From positions 1-40,988 of the forward strand of contig CALKAR010000134.1 of assembly GCA_937988745.1 (NCBI GenBank): 40,988 bases of DNA. Direction: 5' to 3'. The first letter of the stretch is position 1. Each line of letters starts with the position of its first letter. A program made the translations under genes and the position numbers. The notes below the pieces were generated by a model. It saw nothing but the letters and a program-made list of their open reading frames with translations. It was not told where the DNA came from and made no database searches. Positions 14,517-23,555 of this stretch are shown here, one piece after another. The DNA is from an uncultured Peptococcaceae bacterium. Its GTDB lineage: Bacteria > Bacillota > Limnochordia > Darwinibacteriales > Darwinibacteriaceae.

Positions 14517-14529
14517 TCTCACATCAGAA

Positions 14530-14572
14530 AGAAGCGCCAGACAGCCCGCTTTCGTTTTTGACTGGCTGGCGC
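14530..14572 (-). terminator. terminator of the glycogen operon
   Basis: An 11-bp stem with one mismatch (GCGCCAGACAG at 14534-14544 with CTGGCTGGCGC at 14562-14572) and a 17-base loop, followed leftward by TTCTTTC. It lies 18 bases after the phosphorylase stop. Confidence 0.7.
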
Positions 14573-14589
14573 AAGATATGCTGCGGCTG

Positions 14590-16248
14590 TTAGTGGACCG
14601 CCTTTGTTTTCTTGATCTGCTCCTTCAAGTGACGTAGTGTGGTTGATGGCTGATAGAGCATATTGTAATATTCGGTCAGCATTCTCTCAGAAGAGAAGCG
14701 GTGCAGGCCCATATCAACTGCCGCTCGCATCATTTCCACCCACTTGTCGCGTTTCTCGTAGTAGGTGGGAATGACTTCCGAAATCAAAACGTCATAGAGC
14801 GAAGCAGCATCAACCATCGTCTGTTCAGGGCCTTCATAACCACCACCAAAGTGCCAGCCATTCACACCATGGATCACCGCCTCCGGCCACCATCCATCAA
14901 GGGTGCTCAGGTTAAGCACACCATTTAGCGCCGCCTTCATACCTGAGGTTCCTGAGGCTTCTAGTGGACGCTGAGGTGAATTGAGCCACACGTCGCATCC
15001 GGCAGTGAGAGCGCGCCCAAGTTCCATATCATAGTTTTCTAAGAATACCACACTCTCGGGAAAGCGGTAGGCCATTTCCACAATATTAGCTACTATCCGT
15101 TTACCCCATTCATCGTGTGGATGCGCTTTACCAGAGAACACGAGTTGAAGCGTGCGCTCCTTTAGAAGCGGCTCAATTATATCCATACGATTAAAGATGA
15201 GGCCGCTCCGCTTATAGGCAGCTGCGCGGCGGGCAAATCCGATGGTAAGTACATCAGGATCGAATTTGACTCCCGTTCGGTTAGCGATTAAATCGAGGAG
15301 GCGCCGTTTGTTGTGCATATGAGGTTTCCACAGATTGCCGTTTACGTTATAAACCTGGCGGATTTGAGGTGTCTGCCAAGTGTTGACATGTACGCCATTT
15401 GTCACGCTGATTATCGGAGCTGTACCTGGGTTCCCACGCCACATTGAGCGGGCAGTCATACCGTGCAGCTGTGAGACACCATTAGAAATATAGCTCAGGC
15501 GCAGTGCTGCAACCGTCATATTAAAAGGATTTCCTCCGATTTTTTCCACTTGGTCATATTCTAAGCCGCACCACGCACCCATGTAATTAAGCAGATCATG
15601 GCCATGCTCCTCATTACCAGCCATAACCGGCGTATGGGTAGTGAAAACAATCTGCTGCCGCGTTTCTTCCCACGACTCGTCGAACTCCAAACCTTGGGCC
15701 ATTTTTTCACGGATCAGTTCTAAGCCTGCAAAAACAGCATGACCTTCATTGAGATGGTAAATGTCGATATCAAGGCCGAGCTTCCGGATGAGGCGCACCC
15801 CACCGATTCCCAAGATCATTTCGGCAGCAACCCGTTCCTGCGGCGCACTGTGGTAAAGCTGGCGAGTCATCCAGCCATGATTCGTGCCGGGAAGATCGCT
15901 GTCCAGTAGGTAGAGCGGAACATTACCAAACGCTTCTGTTTTCCACACCTTGCATGTCACATTTTCGCCGCGAATCCAGAGATCGACCGTGACGCCTGTG
16001 TCTTCTAAGTGGCTGCGGTCGTAATCCTGGGCATAATCTCGGGGAGATCCATCTTTGTCTAGATATTGATCAGTGTAACCTTCCCGCCAGAGGATTCCAA
16101 TACCGATCATGGGTAAGTTCATATCCTTCGCAGTTTTGAGAATATCCCCGGCTAGGACCCCAAGGCCGCCAGAATATATTGGGAAGGTCTCACTCAAACC
16201 ATATTCCATGCAGAAGAAAGCTACTTTAGGCTGGGGAATTGTGTTCAT
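14590..16248 (-). CDS. glgP: alpha-glucan (glycogen) phosphorylase, short type, GT35
   Basis: The enzyme phosphorolyses alpha-1,4-glucans to glucose-1-phosphate. At 552 residues it is the short archaeal/thermophile-like form rather than the roughly 800-residue E. coli/muscle type. Key features are the SGGLGVLAGD loop (26-35), HLNEGH (165-170), TNGVHVNTW (283-291) and the pyridoxal-phosphate site EASGTSGMKAALNG with Lys438. ATG 16248 has GAGGAG upstream inside the end of the preceding gene, leaving a 4-base gap. It is the last gene of the GT4 synthase - nucleotidyltransferase - phosphorylase operon and is followed by a terminator. It should mobilise the polymer made by the first gene. Confidence 0.95.
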   Translation of the reverse strand: MNTIPQPKVAFFCMEYGLSETFPIYSGGLGVLAGDILKTAKDMNLPMIGIGILWREGYTDQYLDKDGSPRDYAQDYDRSHLEDTGVTVDLWIRGENVTCKVWKTEAFGNVPLYLLDSDLPGTNHGWMTRQLYHSAPQERVAAEMILGIGGVRLIRKLGLDIDIYHLNEGHAVFAGLELIREKMAQGLEFDESWEETRQQIVFTTHTPVMAGNEEHGHDLLNYMGAWCGLEYDQVEKIGGNPFNMTVAALRLSYISNGVSQLHGMTARSMWRGNPGTAPIISVTNGVHVNTWQTPQIRQVYNVNGNLWKPHMHNKRRLLDLIANRTGVKFDPDVLTIGFARRAAAYKRSGLIFNRMDIIEPLLKERTLQLVFSGKAHPHDEWGKRIVANIVEMAYRFPESVVFLENYDMELGRALTAGCDVWLNSPQRPLEASGTSGMKAALNGVLNLSTLDGWWPEAVIHGVNGWHFGGGYEGPEQTMVDAASLYDVLISEVIPTYYEKRDKWVEMMRAAVDMGLHRFSSERMLTEYYNMLYQPSTTLRHLKEQIKKTKAVH

Positions 16249-16252
16249 ATCT

Positions 16253-18634
16253 TCACTCCTCGTCGATGTGGGTCATTATCAGTTTGGCATAGTATTCAGC
16301 CAACGCCTCTGCTTCTTCTGGACTGTCAGCTTCGCTGTATATTTGAAAGACAGGCTCGTCACCATCAGGCACTACCAGCGCCCAACCTTTATCTGTGTAT
16401 TCCTTAATGCCATCGAGGTATAGAGTGTTTTCCGGATTAGTCTGTCCGATCAACTTGCGCATCACCCGTCCTTTATCTCTCCAAGGACAGAGGACCTGTT
16501 TGGTGCTAGAGCTCGTCTCTGGAGCACTTACCAGATCAGCCAAGTTTTGATCTTGGCTGCTGATATAATGAAGAACCTCGCCGATGGATGCTAGGGGCTC
16601 AACATATGGGAAGAACTCCACCTCACTGTCTCCTGTAGTGATCCCCAATTCTGAAGCTGCTTCCATCCAAAATAGAGGTTCGAGTCTCGTCCACTGTACC
16701 TCCAAGCCAGCATCCTGGGCTAGTTTAGAAACGCGCTCCGATACATGTACTGGAATGGGAATCGCCCTGCGGGCTCTGGCTTTCAGCGCATGGGTAAAAA
16801 TACCCCACCACGCAGTTTCATCAACTCGCTGTCCGCGTTCGTCTTCGAAGTACCAGCCCTCATCGTCAACTACAATAGTCACATTGCCTTCATCTGCCCC
16901 ATCGGTCAGCTGGTATCCTGCTTTTTCTAAAAAGGCTGTTACCAGTTCACCAAAGCCTCGGGCTCTATCAGAAAGAACCCGCACACCAACGCTGAGGCGT
17001 TCACGCACGGCTCTGTAAGCCTCTGCAAGCGCATCCAGATACCGCTCTGAAAGCCCTGCTGCGAATGCTAGTTCTCCCAGTTCTCCATCGACACGGCGCG
17101 GATAGTCATCGCGCAAAAAGATATTCTCCACCTTGCGCTGTTCCGCCTTACTTAGAAGGTATCCCTGCCCATTCCAGCACTGAATGTTTACAAGCCCTGG
17201 TGTACCAGGCAGGCTTTCACAGTGCAGTGCTCCGTCACTCTTAAAGAGAAGCACTCCAAAGCGAGTCAAGTTACCCATTGCGATGCCCGCATCAAGCACA
17301 TTAAGGCCGCCGTTCAAAAGCCCTGCAATCAGTGCTCGTTTGGCTACACGCGCGTTAGCACTGCCATCACAGGTCACGAGAATCCTCTTTCCTGAGCCTA
17401 AGAATTCGCCATAGCTCAATCCGATGCGCACAATATCTTCTAGAGGAAGCTGACCCTGGAGATCCCCAGTAATACCAGTTTTGCTGAATAACGAGGGCCG
17501 TTCCTGGTGTCCCCAGACAAGGGACCGCTTCAAGGTCGAGCCACTGGCGACGCGCTTCCAAGGCCATACCTTGGCTTCGGGCATTATGGTGGAGTGTGAC
17601 CCTACTGCAGTATTATCACCAACAACTGCCCCTTCAAAGACCTTTACCCGCCGCTGAACCCTGGCATTTTGACCTAAAACACAGCCCCGAAGTTCGCTGC
17701 CCGAGCCTACCTGCGCTCCGGCCCAGAGTGTCGACCGCTTGATGCTCGCTCCCGCAGCGATGCGGCAATTCGGACCAATCACACTGTACTTGCCCAGCTC
17801 AACACCTGCCTCAATGCGAGTTCCGCGGCCAATGTAGACCGGGCCTCTGATTTCCACATCTGGATCAATCACGGCCCCCTCTTCGATGAAAAGGCCATCA
17901 CCGCGCGGTTCAGGTAGTGTTATGCGCACTTTTCTGTCGAGGCAGTCCTGCTGAGCTTGACGATAGACATCGAGATTACCCACGTCGGACCAATAGCCAT
18001 CAGCGATGTATCCATATAAGGGCGCCTTCTGCTGCAGTAGTTTTGGGAAAAGATCCCGCGAGAAGTCGAAGTTCTCACCCCTACCGAACAACTGCAGTAC
18101 TTCGGGCTCGAGTACATAGATTCCGGTATTGACTGTGTCGCTGAAAACCTCGCTCCAACTCGGTTTTTCGAGAAACTGCTGAATGCGCCCATCTTCATCG
18201 CTAATCACAATGCCGTAGCTGAGAGGATTAGATACCCGCGTGAGAACTATAGTAGCGACAGCATTCCTGGAACGGTGAAACTCCACAGCCTTCGTTAAAT
18301 CAATATCGGTGAGCGAATCACCGCTCACCACAATAAATGTCTCATCCAAAAAATCTTCCGCGTTTTTGACACTACCCGCAGTCCCCAAAGGCTGCTCCTC
18401 GACAAAGTATTCCATAGAAACGCCGAAGTCGGAGCCATCACCGAAATAATCGGTCACATCTTTCGGCAGATACCAGAGCGTGCTGGCAATCTCCGTAATG
18501 CCGTGGAACCGCAGTAGGTTAAGAATATGCTCCATCATGGGTTTATTCAAAATAGGAACCATCGGTTTAGGCACACCGCAGGTCAGGGGCCGCAGACGAG
18601 TACCTTCACCGCCGGCCATGATTACTGCTTTCAT
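16253..18634 (-). CDS. sugar nucleotidyltransferase fused to a phosphomannomutase-like domain
   Basis: A 793-residue fusion. Residues 1-230 are a nucleotidyltransferase (GGEGTRLRPLT at 8-18, Lys23 in PKPM, GDSLTDID), of the mannose-1-phosphate guanylyltransferase or glucose-1-phosphate type. Residues about 245-370 form left-handed beta-helix hexapeptide repeats. Residues 380-793 match phosphomannomutase/phosphoglucomutase domains. The usual phosphoserine loop (TASHNP-like) is replaced by HCESLPGTPG, so the mutase half is probably inactive or regulatory. The start is ATG 18634, inside the 3' end of the GT4 gene (29-base overlap). Context suggests it supplies the nucleotide sugar for the GT4 synthase. 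GDP-mannose versus ADP/UDP-glucose cannot be settled by eye. Confidence 0.88.
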   Translation of the reverse strand: MKAVIMAGGEGTRLRPLTCGVPKPMVPILNKPMMEHILNLLRFHGITEIASTLWYLPKDVTDYFGDGSDFGVSMEYFVEEQPLGTAGSVKNAEDFLDETFIVVSGDSLTDIDLTKAVEFHRSRNAVATIVLTRVSNPLSYGIVISDEDGRIQQFLEKPSWSEVFSDTVNTGIYVLEPEVLQLFGRGENFDFSRDLFPKLLQQKAPLYGYIADGYWSDVGNLDVYRQAQQDCLDRKVRITLPEPRGDGLFIEEGAVIDPDVEIRGPVYIGRGTRIEAGVELGKYSVIGPNCRIAAGASIKRSTLWAGAQVGSGSELRGCVLGQNARVQRRVKVFEGAVVGDNTAVGSHSTIMPEAKVWPWKRVASGSTLKRSLVWGHQERPSLFSKTGITGDLQGQLPLEDIVRIGLSYGEFLGSGKRILVTCDGSANARVAKRALIAGLLNGGLNVLDAGIAMGNLTRFGVLLFKSDGALHCESLPGTPGLVNIQCWNGQGYLLSKAEQRKVENIFLRDDYPRRVDGELGELAFAAGLSERYLDALAEAYRAVRERLSVGVRVLSDRARGFGELVTAFLEKAGYQLTDGADEGNVTIVVDDEGWYFEDERGQRVDETAWWGIFTHALKARARRAIPIPVHVSERVSKLAQDAGLEVQWTRLEPLFWMEAASELGITTGDSEVEFFPYVEPLASIGEVLHYISSQDQNLADLVSAPETSSSTKQVLCPWRDKGRVMRKLIGQTNPENTLYLDGIKEYTDKGWALVVPDGDEPVFQIYSEADSPEEAEALAEYYAKLIMTHIDEE

Positions 18635-19898
18635 AAAGCTCAGCCCTTTCTTCTGGGAAGTTGCCTGTCAGGTGATATCGATCGTAGATAGTGCGATTGA
18701 CTTTGAGATGTCGGACGGGGCCAGACGCTTTAAGGCCGATGGCCCGGTGGTATTCTTCCACAGTTTGGAGGGCAATTTTGCTCCAATCGTATTTGTCAAG
18801 CAGTTCACGATAAGCCAGTTTCTTCATCATGCTGGCCGACTGACGATCATGAAGCAGTGTGAGCACGGTGTCAGCTAGAGAGTTGCTATTGCCTGCATAG
18901 AAGGTCAAACCTGTTTCTCCGTGCCGCACGATTTCGCGCAAACCGCCTACATCGCTGACCACACACGGTGCGCCAGCTGCCATGGCTTCTAGAGCCACAA
19001 TGCCAAAGGGTTCGTAGCGGCTGGGGAAAACAGCCGCATCAGCCAATTTGTAAAGACTGTTGCGCGTCTTATCATCAATGAAGCCAGCGAACATGACCTT
19101 ATGGGCAATGCCCATCTGCTGGGCTTGATTTTTCAAGCTGTCGTGCAGCGGACCCTTACCAGCAATAATGAATTTAGCCTGGGGACAGTGATGCAGGATC
19201 TTGGGCACTGCACCCAAGAGAATATCCACGCCTTTTTCGTGGACATGCCTGCCGATAAAAAACACAATCTTTTCCTCTGGCAGAGCCCACTGCCGCCGAA
19301 AAGCATTCAAGTCTTGATGAACTTCGGTAAAATTCTTGAGGGTAACGCCGTTGGGGATTACAGCCAGCTTGTCCTCGGGAAGATGAAAGATTCGACGCAG
19401 CTCGTCCTCCATATAGCGGCTGCAGCAGATCACCCGATACGCTTCATACGTGAGCCACCATTCCACATCGCTGATGTGGCGCTGCAGATCGTTGTGCAGA
19501 CCACCGTTGCGGCCCCATTCGGTTGCATGAATTGTAGCCACCAAGGGGATCTTATAGACATGCTTCAGCACCTTGGCAGCCGGTGCCACAAGCCAGTCAT
19601 GGGCGTGCACGACGTCAAAGGATTCTTCATTCAAGAGCTGAGCAGCCCGTTGAATCAGGTGGTAATTCATGTACAAGACACCATCTAAGAACCCTAATGG
19701 GGAAGGATAGTGCTGATTAACGCGATAGACCCGCACCCCCGAGCGATAGTCAGCCTCAGGGCAATCGGGATGATCGCTGGTAATCACGCTTACTTCATGA
19801 CCATGTTCAACTAGAGCTTCCGAAAGATCTGCAACAGCACGCGCCAATCCGCCGATTACTTTCGGCGGATATTCCCACGACAGCATCATAATCCTCAA
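18606..19898 (-). CDS. GT4 family glycosyltransferase, glycogen synthase-like
   Basis: A 430-residue GT-B fold retaining glycosyltransferase. The N-terminal domain begins MRIMMLSWEYPPKVIGGLA, with the GGL loop typical of glycogen/starch synthases. The C-terminal domain has FIGRHVHEKGVDILL and the E-x7-E motif in SRYEPFGIVALEAMAAG. Cotranscription with a nucleotidyltransferase and glucan phosphorylase supports glycogen (or a related alpha-glucan) synthesis. The short GT4 form resembles archaeal synthases rather than GT5 GlgA. The start is TTG 19898, with AGGTGGTGA upstream. It is the first gene of the operon; the next gene overlaps its end by 29 bases. Sucrose or mannosyl transfer remain alternatives. 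Confidence 0.88.
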   Translation of the reverse strand: MRIMMLSWEYPPKVIGGLARAVADLSEALVEHGHEVSVITSDHPDCPEADYRSGVRVYRVNQHYPSPLGFLDGVLYMNYHLIQRAAQLLNEESFDVVHAHDWLVAPAAKVLKHVYKIPLVATIHATEWGRNGGLHNDLQRHISDVEWWLTYEAYRVICCSRYMEDELRRIFHLPEDKLAVIPNGVTLKNFTEVHQDLNAFRRQWALPEEKIVFFIGRHVHEKGVDILLGAVPKILHHCPQAKFIIAGKGPLHDSLKNQAQQMGIAHKVMFAGFIDDKTRNSLYKLADAAVFPSRYEPFGIVALEAMAAGAPCVVSDVGGLREIVRHGETGLTFYAGNSNSLADTVLTLLHDRQSASMMKKLAYRELLDKYDWSKIALQTVEEYHRAIGLKASGPVRHLKVNRTIYDRYHLTGNFPEERAELYESSNHGRR

Positions 19899-19946
19899 TG
19901 TACGTCACCACCTAAATCTCTCTTCTCATGAAAGGATACCCATAAC

Positions 19947-19969
19947 GGTAGGGGATTATTAGCTCTACC
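19947..19969. repeat. inverted repeat in the glycogen/GH65 divergent intergenic region
   Basis: The 161-base gap between the divergent operons (19899-20059) contains GGTAGGG (19947-19953) and CTCTACC (19963-19969), a 7-bp dyad with one G-T pair. It may be an operator shared by both operons. I could not assign confident promoters there; TTGATC near 19973 is a weak -35 candidate for the rightward gene. Confidence 0.35.
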
Positions 19970-20059
19970 TGCTTGATCAAAAAGGATTTAGGCGGTTAAT
20001 GGCCAATAAAAGACCCATACTGACAATACAGCCACAACCAGAAAGGAGATGAATGTAGA

Positions 20060-22387
20060 ATGCGGGCTTATCATAGGAATATTCAGCCAATTTACCCGTT
20101 TGAGGAATGGTGCGTTACAGAAACAGAGTTCAACCCCGAGTTGAATCACCGCAATGAGACTATTTTCTCAATCGGCAACGGCTATATGGGTATGCGGGGT
20201 ACATTTGAGGAAGGTTTACCCAACGATATCCCCTCTACTCCGGGTATTTATATAAACGGAATCTATGAGACATGGCCTATCGTCTACGGCGAACACATGG
20301 CTCTGCAGCCAGAAGAGTACCAGACTATGATCAACATCACAGATTGGAAGATCATTGAGGTCTCGGTTGATGGAGAAAACTTCTCGCTGATGAGCGGAAA
20401 GGTAGAACACTACCAGCGGGTGCTGGACCTAAAAGAAGGCATCTTAGTTAGAGAAGTTGTTTGGGAGAGTCCAAATGGAAAGAGACTGGAGCTGCGGTTT
20501 GAGCGTTTCATTTCACAGACAGACCAACACCTGGCAGTGATGCGCTGTCGCGTTAAGCCGCTTAACTTTTCCGGTAAGGTCACCATCACATCAAAAGTCA
20601 ACGGCAATGTGCGCAATTACCACCACCTGAAGAACCAAGCCCTTGATGTGGTTTTTTCTCAGGCAAAAAATGAAAGCGGTTGCATTTTATCCAAAACCCG
20701 TCGTACCGGCTTTGTCATCGGTGTTGGAGTGACCCACAAAACCTCTGCTGAACAATCGGCCGCTCCAGCTGTAAGTGGAACCGCAGAAAGCGACCAGCTG
20801 GTCTTTACAGCAGATTACGAACTAGGCCAAGGTGAAGCAGGCATTCTGGAAAAATACATTTCAGTAACCACTTCTCGGGAAACAGACAAAGACCAGATCC
20901 AGGAGTTCGTCACTTCCCGTGCTCAAGCTTCAGCAGATACCGGCTGGGACGAGCTGTTTGCCGCTCACAAGAGTTTTATGGCTGAATATTGGGAAGATAC
21001 AGATGTCCAAATCGAAGGCGATCCTGCTCTGCAGCAGGGACTCCGCTTCAACGCGTTTCAGCTGCTTGGCTCCACGGGCCGCGATGGAATCACCAACATA
21101 GCTGCCAAAGGGCTGACAGGCGAGTACTATGAGGGTCATTACTTCTGGGATACAGAAACCTATATCATCCCCTACTTCCTGTACAGTCAGCCAAAACTTG
21201 TACGCAAACTGCTCGAGTACCGCTACCACATTCTCGATGCGGCACGGGAAAATGCAGCTCGAATGAAAGACAAAGGTGCTCTCTACACATGGCGTACCAT
21301 CAATGGACACGAAGCGTCGGGTAACTTCCTTGGTTCCACCGTGCAGTATCACATCAACGCAGATATTGCCTATGCTATCTATAAATACATCGAAGCCACC
21401 GAGGATTGGGAATTCCTGCGAGATATGGGTGCAGAAATCCTGTTCGAAACCGCGCGGTGCTGGGCTCACCGAGGAGCCTTCATTGAAGCAAAGGGCGGCA
21501 GGTACTGCATCAACGAAGTCTGCGGGCCTGATGAATACAAGCCTGGTGTGAACAATAACTGCTACACCAATTACATGGCTAAGTTCAATCTAGAACTAGC
21601 TCTCAAAGCGGCAGAAATTCTCAAGAAAATGTTCCCTGAACACTATGCAGACTTGAAAGAACGCATTAACCTCGATGAGTCTGAATTTGAGCGGTGGAAG
21701 AAATGTGCTGACTTAATGTATCTGCCCTTTGACGAAGAGCTCGGTATCCACCCACAGGACGATTCCTTCCTGTATAAGGATCCCATCGACGTGGATTCCA
21801 TTCCGCCAGAGGAAATTCCCTTGGTACGCAACTGGCATCCACTGACCATTTGGCGTTACCAAGTAATTAAGCAGGCAGACGTCATCCTACTGATGTTCCT
21901 CTTGGGCGATCTCTTCACATTAGAGGAAAAGAAAGCCAACTTTGACTACTACGAGCCCAGGACGACACACGACTCGTCTCTGTCGCCATCGATTTACAGC
22001 ATCATTGCTGCTGAGATTGGTTACCATGAATACGCTTATAACTACTTCATGCAAACATCTCGCCTTGACCTAGATGACTATAACAAAAACACATGGCAGG
22101 GCGTGCATACAGCATGTATGGCGGGTTCGTGGATGTCGATCGTCAATGGGTTTGGCGGTATGCGCACCTATGACGGAATTTTGCGCTTCCAGCCTATTCT
22201 GCCTGATAAATGGGACAGCTACTCGTTTAAGATCAAGTTCAAGGGAAGGCAATTGGCGGTTCGTGTCGAAAGAGGGTACACGACGTACCAATTACTGTCA
22301 GGAGATGCGTTAGAAATCTACCATAACGGAGAACCACTAACCATTACGCCTGACGAAGCTATTTCCCGGAGGAACCATGCATTCTAA
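20060..22387 (+). CDS. GH65 family disaccharide phosphorylase
   Basis: Family GH65 enzymes phosphorolyse alpha-glucosides (maltose, trehalose, kojibiose, nigerose) with inversion, giving beta-glucose-1-phosphate. The 775-residue length is standard. Features are an N-terminal beta-sandwich (1-270), an (alpha/alpha)6 barrel with FWDTE (362-366), the general acid Glu492 in CGPDEY followed by NNNCYTNYM, the phosphate-binding HDSSLSP, and a C-terminal jelly roll. The start is ATG 20060, with AAAGGAGATG upstream. The next gene, an MFS transporter, overlaps by 11 bases, so import and phosphorolysis are coupled. The exact disaccharide cannot be assigned; no beta-phosphoglucomutase is adjacent. Confidence 0.93.
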   Translation: MRAYHRNIQPIYPFEEWCVTETEFNPELNHRNETIFSIGNGYMGMRGTFEEGLPNDIPSTPGIYINGIYETWPIVYGEHMALQPEEYQTMINITDWKIIEVSVDGENFSLMSGKVEHYQRVLDLKEGILVREVVWESPNGKRLELRFERFISQTDQHLAVMRCRVKPLNFSGKVTITSKVNGNVRNYHHLKNQALDVVFSQAKNESGCILSKTRRTGFVIGVGVTHKTSAEQSAAPAVSGTAESDQLVFTADYELGQGEAGILEKYISVTTSRETDKDQIQEFVTSRAQASADTGWDELFAAHKSFMAEYWEDTDVQIEGDPALQQGLRFNAFQLLGSTGRDGITNIAAKGLTGEYYEGHYFWDTETYIIPYFLYSQPKLVRKLLEYRYHILDAARENAARMKDKGALYTWRTINGHEASGNFLGSTVQYHINADIAYAIYKYIEATEDWEFLRDMGAEILFETARCWAHRGAFIEAKGGRYCINEVCGPDEYKPGVNNNCYTNYMAKFNLELALKAAEILKKMFPEHYADLKERINLDESEFERWKKCADLMYLPFDEELGIHPQDDSFLYKDPIDVDSIPPEEIPLVRNWHPLTIWRYQVIKQADVILLMFLLGDLFTLEEKKANFDYYEPRTTHDSSLSPSIYSIIAAEIGYHEYAYNYFMQTSRLDLDDYNKNTWQGVHTACMAGSWMSIVNGFGGMRTYDGILRFQPILPDKWDSYSFKIKFKGRQLAVRVERGYTTYQLLSGDALEIYHNGEPLTITPDEAISRRNHAF

Positions 22388-23555
22388 GAAACCTTTCCGA
22401 GTGGTATGCCTTAATTACCTGGCATACTTCATGATTATAGGCTCATGGACCCCTTTCATCACCATCTACCTGCAGGCGGCTGGTTGGAGCGGCCTTGAGA
22501 TCGGTCTTTTCAATGCTTTAGGACCTCTCGCAGCCTTCCTAACTCAGCCCCTGTGGGGCTTAGTTAGTGATGCTTGGGGAAACGTGCGCCTTCTATACAT
22601 TCTGCTCGTAGCAGCCACGGCAGGCACGGTAGCCTTCTTCGGGCTCCTGCCTGTTTCGGGGCTGTTTCTCGCGCTAGCGGTGCTGATGGGTATTATTCAG
22701 GGACCTCTGACGGCAATGCTGGACTCCATGGCTGTGCAAGCTCTGGATCGCAGCAGTGACCGCATTGGCCAGGCTAGGCTCTGGGGTTCATTCAGCTTTG
22801 CAACAGTAGCTCTCTTGATGGGACCGATTTTCGAGCGCAGCCATATCAGCATCTTCCCAGCTTTTGTTATCACAAGTGCTTTTGCGATACTAGCAAGCCT
22901 CAGCATGCCTAAACTCAGCTCGACAGAAGGACACAAGGTAGATTTCAGTCTAAGGACAGTCCGTCAGGCTGTCTCACGGCCGTTCCTCTTTTTCTTGGGA
23001 GCTGCCTTTCTCCTGCAGCTCGGGAACAGCACCAGTCTGCCCTTCCTCAGTTTAGTGCTGGTAGAGAGGGGCGCCAGCTCAACGATTGTCGGATATGCTT
23101 GGAGCTTTACTGCCCTTGTGGAAATTCCCGTCTTCGCGATAACAAGAAAACTGCTCCGGCGCTATAAGCCAGAGCAGCTTGTAATAACTGCAGGTTTGAT
23201 TCAAACTCTGCGTATGTTCTTATTTGCCATTACACCCAATCCTTGGATGCTGGTCTTGATTCACTGCATCGAAGGGTTAGCATTCCCCTTAACAACAGTG
23301 GCCTTCGTACTTCTCGTCGATGAACTAGTAGAACCTGCCTTTAAGACGACTGGTTTCACACTCCAATCCGCCGTCACCTACACTCTACCCCGCTTTTTAG
23401 GAGGGATTTGGGGTGGGGCGATCTTAGATCGCTTAGGCGGAGCCGGTTTGTACGTGGTCGGAGCAGTGACAGCACTTGTAGGTACCGGCGCCATGGCCCT
23501 TTGGAACCGCAAGTTCCGGAGCAGTAATGTCCCAGCTCCCGATGTACAAGTCTAA
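22377..23555 (+). CDS. MFS transporter, probable disaccharide importer
   Basis: A 392-residue, 12-helix major facilitator of the MFS_1-like/LacY-NagP type. Helix 1 begins FRVVCLNYLAYFMIIGSWTPF; the inter-helix 2-3 loop QPLWGLVSDAWGNVR is the family motif. Its start ATG 22377 lies inside the GH65 gene (11-base overlap), with the ribosome site CCGGAGG in the GH65 coding sequence. This indicates translational coupling and a shared substrate. The most likely role is proton-coupled uptake of the disaccharide cleaved by GH65. The stop overlaps the convergent CBM9-like gene by 4 bases. Confidence 0.85.
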   Translation: MHSKKPFRVVCLNYLAYFMIIGSWTPFITIYLQAAGWSGLEIGLFNALGPLAAFLTQPLWGLVSDAWGNVRLLYILLVAATAGTVAFFGLLPVSGLFLALAVLMGIIQGPLTAMLDSMAVQALDRSSDRIGQARLWGSFSFATVALLMGPIFERSHISIFPAFVITSAFAILASLSMPKLSSTEGHKVDFSLRTVRQAVSRPFLFFLGAAFLLQLGNSTSLPFLSLVLVERGASSTIVGYAWSFTALVEIPVFAITRKLLRRYKPEQLVITAGLIQTLRMFLFAITPNPWMLVLIHCIEGLAFPLTTVAFVLLVDELVEPAFKTTGFTLQSAVTYTLPRFLGGIWGGAILDRLGGAGLYVVGAVTALVGTGAMALWNRKFRSSNVPAPDVQV

